Shown here: piece after piece, positions 22,501-30,221 of the stretch | How positions within the stretch are numbered: the stretch's first letter is position 1 | Layout of the letters: each line of letters opens with the position of its first letter | Source of the DNA: JAHCIE01 sp034431435 | GTDB taxonomy: Bacteria; Chloroflexota; Anaerolineae; Epilineales; JAHCIE01 | Direction of reading: 5' to 3' | DNA: 64,000 bases | Assembly: GCA_034431435.1 (NCBI GenBank) | Contig: DAOUDG010000085.1 | Span: forward strand, 69,517-133,516 | Position numbers and translations under genes: made by a program | The notes under the pieces: generated by a model | What the model saw: the letters and a program-made list of their open reading frames with translations, nothing else | Database searches by the model: none | What the model was told of the DNA's origin: nothing

Positions 22501-25396
22501 CGCGGAGGGCAGGGACGCCCAGGGCCGCGCGGTGCGCAGCGCGACCTACCAGTGGGTCACCGGGACAGACGCGGTGAGTTGGCGGTTGGGCAGCGCGGAC
22601 CGCTTCAACCTGACGCCGGACAAGAAGAGCTACGCGCCGGGCGAGACGGCCCGCCTGCTGGCCCAGGTCCCCTTTGCTCCGGCTGAGGCGTTGTTGACGG
22701 TCGAGCGTGGCGGCATTCGCCAGGTCAGGCGGCTGACGCTGCCCACGACCAGCGAGATCATCGAGGTTCCCATCGGAGCCGACGCCGTGCCGAACCTGTA
22801 CGTGTCACTGGCGGCGGTCCAGGGTGGCGACGACAAGGCGCTGCCCAAGTTCCGCCTGGGCTACAGCAACCTGGACGTGGCCCGCGACAGCAGGCTGCTG
22901 GACGTGACCCTGACGCCGGACAGGCCAGGCCCCTATCGCCCCGGCGACAGGCTGACCTACACCATTACGACGAAGGACGCCCAGGGCCAGCCCGTCCCGG
23001 CCGACCTGTCATTGGCCCTGGTGGACAAGGCGATCTTCAGCCTGGCCGAGGACGAGAGTCGCGACCCGGCCGACGTGTTCTACGGCCGCCAGCCACTGGG
23101 CGTGCAGACGGCGGCCAGCCTGACCCGCGATGTGAACCGCACGACCGCCCAGATCATCGACGGCGGCGGCTTCGGCGGCGGCGGCGGGGAGATGGCCCCC
23201 GTCGGACCGGTGCGCCAGGACTTCAAGGACACCGCGTTCTGGAAGGCCGACGTGACCACCGACGCCCAGGGCAAGGCGACCGTCGAGGTCACGCTGCCCG
23301 ACAACCTGACCACGTGGGTGATGACGGCGCGCGGCGCCACGTCCGACACCCTGGTCGGGCAGGCGCGCGGCGAGACGCTCACGACCCAGGACCTCATTGT
23401 CCGCCCGGCTCTGTCGCGTTTCCTGGTCCAGGGTGACGCCCTGCGCCTGTCGGCGGTGGTGCAGAATAACACCGACCGCGAGATTCAGGCCCGCGTGATC
23501 GCCCAGACGACCGGCCTCGATGGCCAACTGGAGCCGCAACAGGTGCGCATCCCCGCCAGGGGCAAGGCGACGGTGGCCTGGGACACGGTGGTTGGTCCCG
23601 TAGCATCGGCAAGCGTGACCCTCGCCGCCGAGGGGGGTGGGTTGGCCGACACCGTGGCCGTCACGCTACCCGTGTACCAGACCGTCACGCCGGAGACGAC
23701 GGGCACGGCGGGCGTAGTGACGGACCGCATCGCCGAGGACATCCGCGTGCCCGCCAATGCCGCGCCGACGCTGGGCGGCCTGGCGATTCAGCTCGACCCG
23801 TCGCTGGCGGCGGTCAGAGCCGACGGCCTCAAGTACCTGGAGGCCAACGACCTGGCCTCCGCTGAGGCAATGGTCAGCCGGTTCCTGCCCAGCGTTGCCT
23901 CGGTGCAGGCTGCCAGCGCGATGGGCCTGCCGGTGGACCGCCCCGCTCTGGAGGAGCGCGTCGCCGCCGACGCGCAGCGTCTGTACACGGCGCAGAATCC
24001 CGATGGTGGCTGGGGCTGGTGGCAGGGGGAGACCTCCAACACCTTCCTGAGCGCCTATGTCCTGTACGGCCTGACTCTGGCCCAGCGCAACGGCTTTACC
24101 ATCGCCAGCAACGTCGTCGAGCGCGCCCAGAACTACCTGACCCAGGCGGTGGCTGCGCCGCCGGATACGGGCACGCGCGGCGCGCTCAGCCAGCGAGCCT
24201 TTGCCCTGTATGCCCTGGCCGAGAGCGGCCGCCCCGACGTCGTGAGGAGCATCGCGCTATACAACATCCGCGACCAGATGAGCCTGTATGGACAGGCCTA
24301 CCTGTTGCTGGCGCTCGACAGGGCCGACGCGGCGGGGCAGGCGCAGCGCATCCAGGCCATCGCCCGCACCCTGGCCGACAACGTGAAGGCCGGGGCGACC
24401 GGCGCGCATTGGGAGGAGAGCGTTCCCAACCCGACGACCATGAACACCGACACGCGCACCACCGCCCTGGCGCTCATGGCGCTGGCCCGCGTCAACCCGC
24501 AGGATGCGACGCTGCCCAACGTGGTGCGCTGGCTGATGAGCGCGCGTACGGTGGACGGCGGCTGGCGCACGACGCAGGAGACGGCGTGGGCGCTGCTGGC
24601 CCTGGCCGAGTACATGCGCGGCCGCGACGAGAAGGACAGCGCGTACCGCTACTCGGTCGGCCTGAACGGCAAGGACCTCACGACCGGGCAGGTGAGCGCA
24701 GGCAACCTGGCCGAGTCGCAGCGGGTGTTCCAGCCGCTCCAGGACTTGCAGGCCACCGTTGGTAACAACCTGACCCTGACCAAGGAGGGCAGAGGCAACC
24801 TGTACTACATGGCTCACCTGACGACCTACGTCCCCGCCGAGCAGACCCCCGCCCTCGACAAGGGCATCCTGGTGGGGCGGCAGTATCTGGCGGTGGACCC
24901 CGCTACGCTCAAGCCGACCGGCAAGGCCGCCGAGAGCGTCAGGGTCGGCGACTACGTGCTGGCGAGAATCACCCTGGTCGCGCCGGAAACGCTGCACTAC
25001 GTCGTTGTCGAGGATCCGCTGCCGGCCGGCTTCGAGGCCGTCGATGTGAGCCTGCGCACGGCCAGCCAGGCGGCCCAGCGGCCGACGCTCCATCAGGGCG
25101 AGCCGACGCCTGCGCCGATGGCTGGGGCGGCCGGCGTGGGCGGCGGCGAGAACGCGCCTATCCAGACCTTCGACCAGCCCTACTGGTCGTTCTGGACCCA
25201 CTCCGAGGTGCGCGACAATCGGGTGGCGCTGTACGCGACACAAGTATCGCCGGGCGTCTACGAGTATACCTACCTGATGCGCGCGGCGGCGCCGGGTCAG
25301 TTCAAGGCCCTGCCTGCTACCGCCTACGAGATGTACTTCCCGGAGCGTTTCGGCCGCTCGGCGGCGGCCAGCTTCCCCATCGCGCCAGCGGAGTGA
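19535..25396 (+). CDS. bacterial alpha-2-macroglobulin lipoprotein, thioester residues replaced
   Basis: 1953 aa from the ATG at 19535, with GGGAGG upstream. The signal peptide ends in LTLAAC (C27), a lipobox. A Thr/Ala/Pro linker follows, then Ig-like and macroglobulin domains (YSDRPLYRPGDTVHLKGIVR near residue 655), the A2M central domain (DNLTTWVMTARG, DLIVRPALSRFLVQGD), and the all-alpha thioester domain (NPDGGWGWW, TAWALLALAEY). Homologues carry C-x-E-Q before SRFLP; here the same place reads SAEAMVSRFLP (S1442, A1445), so Cys and Gln are lost and covalent protease trapping by a thioester is not possible. Family role: periplasmic or surface protease trapping, often paired with a PBP1C; no such partner lies here. 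It is divergent from an ECF sigma operon. Confidence 0.93.
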   Translation: MSVSRAFALRIVFVVVAALTLLTLAACRTQTPDPLPTAAVATAPAPQAQATAADSAATAVAAAPTSQDTTAVRARPTPTPGRIAGLGLASFARASEPLKILTTLPADQADGVPVGGAACLDPLKARGADCPRIVVQFNHPVVPLTGVADAAMLPSPITLTPAAQGRGEWLNTSTYVFRPDSLQPSTKYTVTVNPISDLVGAKLDAPQPFSFTTVYPAVLRRQPSDGAAMVSATLPISVTFNQAMNQADAQAAFSLRADDGSPVQGAFRWLGSDMLFTPHQPLARATRYTATVRAGAKDSAGREALRADTTWGFQTAPAPGLVASNPANGSTATRRVYNVELTFASPMDRDSLRVEVTPSVGTPTVFWSDENNMKAQVSGDFLPSAGYTVVVKGDARTRDGEALGQDVTLRFTNGPAEPRLALGIGGQVATYDANRAPALSIASINAPQADFRLYRLPDAELRGLLGRDFYQGIEKYQPAQANLVRQWSERLAPGLDAPGIVTTTLTTDKAALPVGGYLLTTASPQITERGAFANRHVLVVSPYNLLLKRTDREALVWATDLKTGQPVAGLALTLYDGGKRVLGRATTDAEGVARFQFAPLVDAYAPLIALAEQGGKLVGMVGGEWSEGINPYDFRLDSAASLPEYTGLVYSDRPLYRPGDTVHLKGIVRKGRDGAYAVPGGETVTFQVRDGQGRIVFKQALPITAAGTFAADVLLPAAAALGTYEATALFGPPPASDSAHPQPSANYQFQALEYRKPEFDVTVKIDKDQAVAGDTVHVSADTAYFFGGPVADAKVQWRLLVADRLYTPPDDVPGYWEFNDLDPLANAPFQRDRGVVKRGTGTTDAQGRFSVQVPTSLDKDTFGQTYTLEVEVTDANGQAVAGRRSLPVYPGGFHVGVRPASYVAATGKPQTVELLALDLAGKPLANQALSVAVVRREWQNVQQRQRDGRLAWTAVPTDAPVTSLTATTDAQGRASVSYTPSQAGTYRLVAEGRDAQGRAVRSATYQWVTGTDAVSWRLGSADRFNLTPDKKSYAPGETARLLAQVPFAPAEALLTVERGGIRQVRRLTLPTTSEIIEVPIGADAVPNLYVSLAAVQGGDDKALPKFRLGYSNLDVARDSRLLDVTLTPDRPGPYRPGDRLTYTITTKDAQGQPVPADLSLALVDKAIFSLAEDESRDPADVFYGRQPLGVQTAASLTRDVNRTTAQIIDGGGFGGGGGEMAPVGPVRQDFKDTAFWKADVTTDAQGKATVEVTLPDNLTTWVMTARGATSDTLVGQARGETLTTQDLIVRPALSRFLVQGDALRLSAVVQNNTDREIQARVIAQTTGLDGQLEPQQVRIPARGKATVAWDTVVGPVASASVTLAAEGGGLADTVAVTLPVYQTVTPETTGTAGVVTDRIAEDIRVPANAAPTLGGLAIQLDPSLAAVRADGLKYLEANDLASAEAMVSRFLPSVASVQAASAMGLPVDRPALEERVAADAQRLYTAQNPDGGWGWWQGETSNTFLSAYVLYGLTLAQRNGFTIASNVVERAQNYLTQAVAAPPDTGTRGALSQRAFALYALAESGRPDVVRSIALYNIRDQMSLYGQAYLLLALDRADAAGQAQRIQAIARTLADNVKAGATGAHWEESVPNPTTMNTDTRTTALALMALARVNPQDATLPNVVRWLMSARTVDGGWRTTQETAWALLALAEYMRGRDEKDSAYRYSVGLNGKDLTTGQVSAGNLAESQRVFQPLQDLQATVGNNLTLTKEGRGNLYYMAHLTTYVPAEQTPALDKGILVGRQYLAVDPATLKPTGKAAESVRVGDYVLARITLVAPETLHYVVVEDPLPAGFEAVDVSLRTASQAAQRPTLHQGEPTPAPMAGAAGVGGGENAPIQTFDQPYWSFWTHSEVRDNRVALYATQVSPGVYEYTYLMRAAAPGQFKALPATAYEMYFPERFGRSAAASFPIAPAE

Positions 25397-25414
25397 CAGC
25401 AGACGAGCAGAGCC

Positions 25415-25464
25415 GAAGGACCAGGGACCAGTCAGATATGCTCTGGCTGGTCTCTGGTCGCTTC
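25415..25464. terminator. hairpin downstream of the alpha-2-macroglobulin gene
   Basis: Arms 25419-25436 and 25442-25459 pair at 16 of 18 positions with a 5-nt loop; GAAG/CTTC extends the stem beyond one bulged base. It begins about 20 nt after the stop. No T-run follows. The remainder of the 175-bp gap up to 25571 has no clear promoter for the next gene. Confidence 0.7.
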
Positions 25465-25571
25465 AGGCGGCTTCACAATCTCCCGATAGGCGCTTCACAT
25501 TGTCCTAACACGTTCCTGGTATCCTGGCGACATCACCGACACACGATTGTCGCACACAGTAGGACAGGAAC

Positions 25572-26102
25572 ATGGACAAGCTAGCCGCCCCCCGCAACCG
25601 TAACAAGGTCAACCTCGCCCTTGACATTGCCATCTTTGGCGCGGTCCTCGCCGCCCTCCAGCCCCGCCTGACCGGCATGGCGATCCACGAGTGGCTGGGC
25701 ATCGCCTTCGGCGTAGGCATCGTCACCCACCTGCTGCTCCACTGGCAGTGGATTGTCGAGGTGACGAAGCGCTTCCTCGCCAGGACATCGTGGTCCGCGC
25801 GGGTCAACTACGTCCTCAATGGCTTGCTCTTCATCGACATGACCGTCATCATCTTCACCGGTCTCATGATCTCCAAAGTGGCCCTGCCCAGCCTCGGCCT
25901 CCAGGTGGCGCAAGGCTTCGCCTGGCGCTCGTTGCACGGCCAGGCGTCCGACGTCGCCGTATTCCTCGTCGGCCTGCACGTGGCTCTACACTGGAAGTGG
26001 ATCGTGAACACAATCAAGCGTTACGTGATCGCGCCCCTGCTCCCCGGTCGCCACCTGCTGCAGCTTAGCCTGACCGCGCGCCAGCCTCAGAAGGAGGCCT
26101 AG
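25572..26102 (+). CDS. DUF4405 four-helix membrane protein, probable haem-binding
   Basis: 176 aa with four hydrophobic helices. The protein has an internal pseudo-repeat: HLLLHWQWIVEVTKRF (H53, H57) in the first half and LHVALHWKWIVNTIKRY (H136, H140) in the second; further histidines H39 and H122 lie in or next to helices. DUF4405 proteins resemble small b-type cytochromes, in which such histidines ligate haem in the membrane; that is family-level inference. It ends 1 nt before the next gene, so the two form an operon. It is upstream of a two-component system. Confidence 0.8.
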   Translation: MDKLAAPRNRNKVNLALDIAIFGAVLAALQPRLTGMAIHEWLGIAFGVGIVTHLLLHWQWIVEVTKRFLARTSWSARVNYVLNGLLFIDMTVIIFTGLMISKVALPSLGLQVAQGFAWRSLHGQASDVAVFLVGLHVALHWKWIVNTIKRYVIAPLLPGRHLLQLSLTARQPQKEA

Positions 26103-26103
26103 C

Positions 26104-26496
26104 ATGAAACTCATCGCCCGCATCGCCGTCATCCTCGCCTTTGCCCTGCTCGTTGTCGGCGCGACCGTAGCTCTCAATTCGTCCCGTTTGACGACTATGC
26201 CCGCCCCGCCTGTCAGTATCAGTCAGGCGAGCGGCCAGACTGAGAGTGTCGCCCTCGACGGCCAGAGCGCCACAACCGCGAGCAACACCCAGGCCGGGCA
26301 GGTCGCCACCGTCAGCGACACCCCTCCAGGCGCGCCCCCCGCCGGCGCCGGCCACCAGGAAGGAGGCAGCCAGGGCTGGCAGGGCATCCTCAAGAACGTC
26401 GCCGTCATGGCCGGTCTGGTGGCCGCGGTCGACATCATCACCCGCCTGCTGCGCCGCGTCCGCCCTCGTCCGCGGGCGGCTTCTCACGCCAGTTGA
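26104..26496 (+). CDS. small membrane protein of unknown function
   Basis: 130 aa. The N-terminal helix IAVILAFALLVVGATVAL could be an uncleaved signal anchor; a Ser/Thr/Gln/Gly-rich stretch of about 65 residues follows; a second weak hydrophobic segment (VAVMAGLVAAVDIITRLL) and a basic tail RRVRPRPR close the protein. No known motif is visible. GGAGG lies upstream of the ATG, inside the end of the DUF4405 gene, so it is a coupled partner and perhaps a subunit. Confidence 0.7.
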   Translation: MKLIARIAVILAFALLVVGATVALNSSRLTTMPAPPVSISQASGQTESVALDGQSATTASNTQAGQVATVSDTPPGAPPAGAGHQEGGSQGWQGILKNVAVMAGLVAAVDIITRLLRRVRPRPRAASHAS

Positions 26497-26500
26497 TGGA

Positions 26501-26545
26501 GTTGGCAGACCTGCCAGGTTTCCAGGACCTGCCAGGTCTGCCAAC
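26501..26545. repeat. palindromic element with internal direct repeats
   Basis: Perfect 13-bp outer arms (26501-26513 and 26533-26545) enclose a 5-bp inner stem CAGGT/ACCTG. GACCTGCCAGGT also occurs twice as a direct repeat, 18 bp apart. It follows the stop of the small membrane protein by 4 nt and may end that transcript before the response-regulator promoter. It resembles the other CAGGT/ACCTG palindromes in this window. Confidence 0.7.
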
Positions 26546-26558
26546 AACAGGTAGCCGC

Positions 26559-26587
26559 TTGTCATCTGTCGCTATCTGTCAGATAAT
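26559..26587 (+). promoter_or_regulatory. promoter of the two-component operon, with direct repeats
   Basis: TTGTCA (26559-26564), 17-bp spacer, GATAAT (26582-26587): five of six matches in each box. The spacer holds ATCTGTC twice, start points 10 bp apart (26564 and 26574), one helical turn. OmpR-family regulators usually bind such direct repeats, so the gene product may control its own promoter. Confidence 0.65.
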
Positions 26588-26607
26588 GCTAAGAAGAAGG
26601 CGCGACT

Positions 26608-27381
26608 ATGCTATTCAACCCAGAGATTATGACCGCGGACGACCGCAGCGCGCCCGCATCGGAAGTCAGGTCCATGCCCCAGACCATTCTCATCATCGAC
26701 GACGAAACCCGGCTGCGCGCGATGCTGCGTGTCTACCTGGAGCAGGAGGGCTACCGCGTTGCGGAGGCTGCCAACGGGCGTGAGGGGCTGTACGTTGCCC
26801 GCTACGAGAAACCCGACCTGATCATCCTGGACCTGATGATGCCTGAGATGAACGGCTACGATTTCGTCCGCGCTTACGGCAAGGAAGGCGCTGCCCCCAT
26901 CATCATGCTGACGGCGAAGGTCGAGGACCAGGACAAGATTCTCGGCCTGGAGTTGGGGGCGGACGATTACGTTACCAAGCCCTTCAATGTCCGCGAGTTG
27001 CTGGCTCGCGTGCGCGCCGTCCTGCGTCGCCAACAGCGCGCTGCCGCCGAGCCGGAGGTGCTACGCGTGGCGGACATCACCCTCGACCGCTCCACCGCCA
27101 CCGTCAAAGTGGCCGACCGGGCGGTTGACCTGACCCCTTCGGAGTTCGAGATCCTCGCCACGCTGATGAGCGCGCCGGGGCGTGTCTTCTCGCGCCTCGA
27201 CCTCCTCGACCGAATGGCGGGTGACGCCTACGAAGGCTACGAGCGCACCATTGATGTTCACATTCGCAACCTGCGCACCAAGATTGAGGCGGACCCCCGC
27301 CACCCCACCTACGTTGAGACGGTGTACGGCATGGGATACCGCTTCGCCGCGCAGGATAGCGGGGCCGGCGGCTCCACGTAG
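26608..27381 (+). CDS. OmpR/PhoB-family response regulator
   Basis: 257 aa from the ATG at 26608 (AGAAGG upstream); internal starts at 26629 and 26674 are possible, and the conserved receiver begins only at residue 25. Receiver: ILIIDDE, phospho-acceptor D75 in IILDLMMPEMNG, and ADDYVTKPF. The C-terminal winged helix has VDLTPSEFEILATLMSAPGR and the recognition region ERTIDVHIRNLRTKIEADP, ending in TVYGMGYRF. It pairs with the kinase starting 6 nt downstream. A 22-residue N-terminal extension is unusual and may reflect the wrong start. Confidence 0.93.
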   Translation: MLFNPEIMTADDRSAPASEVRSMPQTILIIDDETRLRAMLRVYLEQEGYRVAEAANGREGLYVARYEKPDLIILDLMMPEMNGYDFVRAYGKEGAAPIIMLTAKVEDQDKILGLELGADDYVTKPFNVRELLARVRAVLRRQQRAAAEPEVLRVADITLDRSTATVKVADRAVDLTPSEFEILATLMSAPGRVFSRLDLLDRMAGDAYEGYERTIDVHIRNLRTKIEADPRHPTYVETVYGMGYRFAAQDSGAGGST

Positions 27382-27387
27382 GCGGCC

Positions 27388-28743
27388 ATGCGCTCCCTGA
27401 CCTGGAAGCTTACCCTCGCCTTTGTCGTGGTCGGCGTCGCGGGCGCCGTGCTGGTCGCCATCCTGGTCGGCCAGCGGACGCGCTCCGAGTTCGACCGCTT
27501 CGCCTCGTCCCGTGACCAGAATGTCCTGATCACCGCGCTGGGCGATTACTATGCCGCTACCGGCAGCTGGGACAATGTGCGGTCGATGCTCAACGGCGCG
27601 CCGCCCCTCGACCGCTACATTCGAGGCGTGACCCTGGTCGATGCCAACCGTGTTGCCGTGCTGGGCAGCCCCGCCTACCCCGCCGGCCAGGTTGTCCCCG
27701 ACCAGGCTATCGCGACAGGCACAGCCGTCACGTCCAACGGGCAGATTGTCGGCTACGTGATTCCCCTCAACAATCCGGACCGCACGCCGGAGCCAGGGCC
27801 GCCGCCACCCGACGTGCTGTTTCTGCAACGGGTTGCCTGGGCAACGGCGGCCAGCGCTGTCATCGCGGCCCTGGTTGCCCTCGCCCTCGGTGTCCTGCTG
27901 GCGCGCAGCCTGACCCGCCCGTTGCGGGAGTTGACGGCGGCGACCCAGGCCATGGCGAGCGGCGCGCTAGACCAGCGGGTGATGGTTCGCTCGCGCGACG
28001 AGATCGGCGAACTGGCGGTGTCGTTCAATCAGATGAGCGCGGACCTGGCTCGCGCCAGCCAGCTACGGAAACAGATGACGGCCGACCTGGCCCACGACCT
28101 GCGCACGCCGCTGAGTATCCTGCGCGGCTATACCGAAGGCCTGCAAGATGGTCGCCTGCAAGGCTCGACCACCGTGTACACGGTCATGCACGGTGAGGTC
28201 GAACACCTGCAACACCTGGTCGAGGACCTGCGCTTGCTGTCATTGGCCGATGCCGGTGAATTGCGCCTGCACCGCCGCGCCGTCGACCCGACCGCCTTAC
28301 TGGAACGCACCGGTCTAGCCTACATTGTCCAGGCTGAGCAACAAGGCCTGGAACTGCGCGTCGATGCCAGCGATGATCTGCCGTCCATCGATGTGGATAC
28401 CGACCGCATGACCCAGGTTCTCAATAATCTCGTCTCCAACGCCCTGCGCCACACCCATGCCGGGGCGATCGTGCTGACCGCCGTGCGCGACGGTCAGGAT
28501 GTCGTCCTGGGCGTCAGCGACACAGGCGCGGGCATCGCGGCCGACGACCTGCCCTTTATCTTCGACCGTTTCTATCGGGTCGACAAGGCGCGCCAACGGG
28601 ATGATGGCGACGCCTCCGGCCTGGGTCTCGCCATTGCCAAGGCCATCGTAGAGGCCCACGGCGGTACGCTGACGGTCGATTCCGCCGCCGGCCGAGGCTC
28701 GACGTTTAGCATCCGCCTCCCCGCCGCGACGCGCCCCACCTAG
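27388..28743 (+). CDS. sensor histidine kinase with HAMP domain
   Basis: 451 aa. TM1 about residues 8-28, an extracytoplasmic sensor of about 120 residues, TM2 about 150-172, HAMP (SLTRPLRELTAATQAMASGA), HisKA with phospho-acceptor H236 in MTADLAHDLRTPLSIL, and HATPase with N box NNLVSNALRHT, G1 DTGAGIAADDLPFIFDRFYR and G2 GLGLAIAKAIVEAHGG. It would phosphorylate the OmpR-like regulator encoded directly upstream. The sensor domain matches nothing I can name. An operon with the DUF4405 pair is possible but the palindrome and promoter between them argue for separate transcripts. Confidence 0.94.
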   Translation: MRSLTWKLTLAFVVVGVAGAVLVAILVGQRTRSEFDRFASSRDQNVLITALGDYYAATGSWDNVRSMLNGAPPLDRYIRGVTLVDANRVAVLGSPAYPAGQVVPDQAIATGTAVTSNGQIVGYVIPLNNPDRTPEPGPPPPDVLFLQRVAWATAASAVIAALVALALGVLLARSLTRPLRELTAATQAMASGALDQRVMVRSRDEIGELAVSFNQMSADLARASQLRKQMTADLAHDLRTPLSILRGYTEGLQDGRLQGSTTVYTVMHGEVEHLQHLVEDLRLLSLADAGELRLHRRAVDPTALLERTGLAYIVQAEQQGLELRVDASDDLPSIDVDTDRMTQVLNNLVSNALRHTHAGAIVLTAVRDGQDVVLGVSDTGAGIAADDLPFIFDRFYRVDKARQRDDGDASGLGLAIAKAIVEAHGGTLTVDSAAGRGSTFSIRLPAATRPT

Positions 28744-28786
28744 TTCTTGTAGCGGGGCATACTCCCTGCCAGGAGGATTACCTGCC

Positions 28787-29197
28787 ATGAACCCACGTCG
28801 GCCCATCCGCCGCTTCGACGTGTTTGCTGAATACAACCGCCTGCGCGCCCTCAAGAAGGGCATGGACGATGCTCACGCCAGGGGCTACGGCCTGTGGGTC
28901 GCCAAGGTCGTCGCCAGTGGCGGTGGCCGCCACGTCGCCGGCCAGGAGCCGCACCACCCCGGCAGCGAGGGCGGTGAGCCGCGCGAGCAACGACCCGCCG
29001 AGGCCGCCGAGTGGCACGAACTGAGCGGCGAGCCGCAGACCGACGCCCTGTTCGACAAGGAGATCGTCCAGCGCATGGGCGCGGACTTCTACCGCGACGT
29101 GTTCGCGCCCGCCCTCGCCGTCGCTTTCGCCCAGGGCAAGAGCTACGAGAGCATCCGCGACACCATCCGCAAGGAGTGGCAGCCGGAGAAGCCGTAG
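28787..29197 (+). CDS. conserved-looking protein of unknown function
   Basis: 136 aa, hydrophilic, no signal peptide or membrane segment. AGGAGG stands 9 nt upstream of the ATG and codon use matches the neighbours, so it is probably real. The N-terminus (FDVFAEYNRLRALKKGMDDA) and C-terminus (MGADFYRDVFAPALAVAFAQ) look structured and helical, joined by a charged, Gly/Glu/Pro-rich linker. I recognise no family. It follows the kinase by 43 nt and may belong to its transcript. Confidence 0.65.
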   Translation: MNPRRPIRRFDVFAEYNRLRALKKGMDDAHARGYGLWVAKVVASGGGRHVAGQEPHHPGSEGGEPREQRPAEAAEWHELSGEPQTDALFDKEIVQRMGADFYRDVFAPALAVAFAQGKSYESIRDTIRKEWQPEKP

Positions 29198-29330
29198 AGC
29201 GTGGAGCGTGGGGCGCAGGGCGTGACACGCGAGAACCAACGACGCGGCTCACGGTTCGCGCACCACGCCCCACTTGCGCCAGATACCCGCCGCGTCTACA
29301 ATCCCCGCATCCTGACGCGGGAGGCGCGGC

Positions 29331-30086
29331 GTGTTCGATCTGAGGGGCAAGGTGACGCTGGTGGCGGGCGGGGCGGGGGAAGTCGGCGAGGGCATCGTGC
29401 GGGTGTTCCTGCAATCGGGGGCGACGGTGGTCGTGCCCTCGCGCTCAGAGCAGCGTCTTGCCGACCTCCGCCGCCGGGTGGCCCCGACCGACAGTGATCG
29501 CCTGGTGACGATGGTGGTGTCGGTCGGCACGCACCAGGGCGCTGTCGCGGTCCGCGATGCCATCGCCCATCAGGTCGGCCCGCTGGATGCGGTGGTCGCC
29601 TCGCTGGGCGGCTGGTGGCAGGGCAAGCCCCTCGTCGATGTCCCCCTGGACGCCTGGCAGCGCGTCCTGGATGGCGGCCTGACCACCCATTTCAACGTAG
29701 CTCGCACCTTCCTGCCGCTGCTGGCCGACCGCCCCGGCGCCAGCTACACGTTTATCAATGGTGGCGCTGCCGAGTTCCCCGCTGCCCTTGCCGGCCCGGT
29801 GTCCATCGTCGCCGCCGCACAGTTGATGATGAAGAACGTGCTGGCCGAGGAGATGCAGGACCGCCAGGTTCGTATCAACACCCTACTGCTGAACACCCCC
29901 ATTCTCACCCGCTCGCGGCCCCAGGGCGAGCCGGAATGGCTGACCGCTAATGAGGCTGGTCTCTATGCCGCCTATCTGGCCTCGGAGCGCGGCGCGGACG
30001 TGCGCGGCAAGACTATCCGCCTCTACCAGCGTGCCCAGCTGGCTCCCATCCTGGCGGCTGTCGGTCCCCAGCAAGGCCCACCGTGA
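29331..30086 (+). CDS. short-chain dehydrogenase/reductase-like protein lacking the YxxxK pair
   Basis: 251 aa from a GTG with GGGAGG upstream. The Rossmann start LRGKVTLVAGGAGEVGEGIV has the G-x3-G-x-G pattern and VVASLGGWWQG sits where NAG is expected. At the catalytic place, where SDRs have Y-x3-K, the sequence reads GPVSIVAAAQLMMKN, without Tyr and Lys in register. The cofactor fold is kept but classical oxidoreductase chemistry is doubtful; a regulatory, binding or other role is possible. It stands alone, convergent to the AbgT-type gene. Confidence 0.82.
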   Translation: MFDLRGKVTLVAGGAGEVGEGIVRVFLQSGATVVVPSRSEQRLADLRRRVAPTDSDRLVTMVVSVGTHQGAVAVRDAIAHQVGPLDAVVASLGGWWQGKPLVDVPLDAWQRVLDGGLTTHFNVARTFLPLLADRPGASYTFINGGAAEFPAALAGPVSIVAAAQLMMKNVLAEEMQDRQVRINTLLLNTPILTRSRPQGEPEWLTANEAGLYAAYLASERGADVRGKTIRLYQRAQLAPILAAVGPQQGPP

Positions 30087-30171
30087 CCGCGCGCCTATCG
30101 GGGTACGCTGCTGGGCATAAGCTTACGGAGGCAATGGCCAGGGCGAGCGCGGATTCAGGCATAGGGAAAGC

Positions 30172-30217
30172 GTAGCCAGGCCTGACAGGTCGCAACCTGT
30201 CAGGCCTGGTGTGCTAC
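30172..30217. terminator. perfect palindrome between convergent SDR and abgT-like genes
   Basis: Arms 30176-30190 and 30195-30209 are perfectly complementary over 15 bp with a CGCA loop; GTAGC/GCTAC extends the stem after a small bulge. It lies between convergent genes, 5 nt from the minus-strand stop, so a bidirectional terminator is likely. The core CAGGT...ACCTG links it to the palindromes at 26501, 43773 and 46765. Confidence 0.75.
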
Positions 30218-30221
30218 AGGG

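Noticed and set aside
26501..26545. Terminal inverted repeats of a mobile element
   Set aside because: The palindrome is self-contained, no transposase gene is near, and no target-site duplication is visible.
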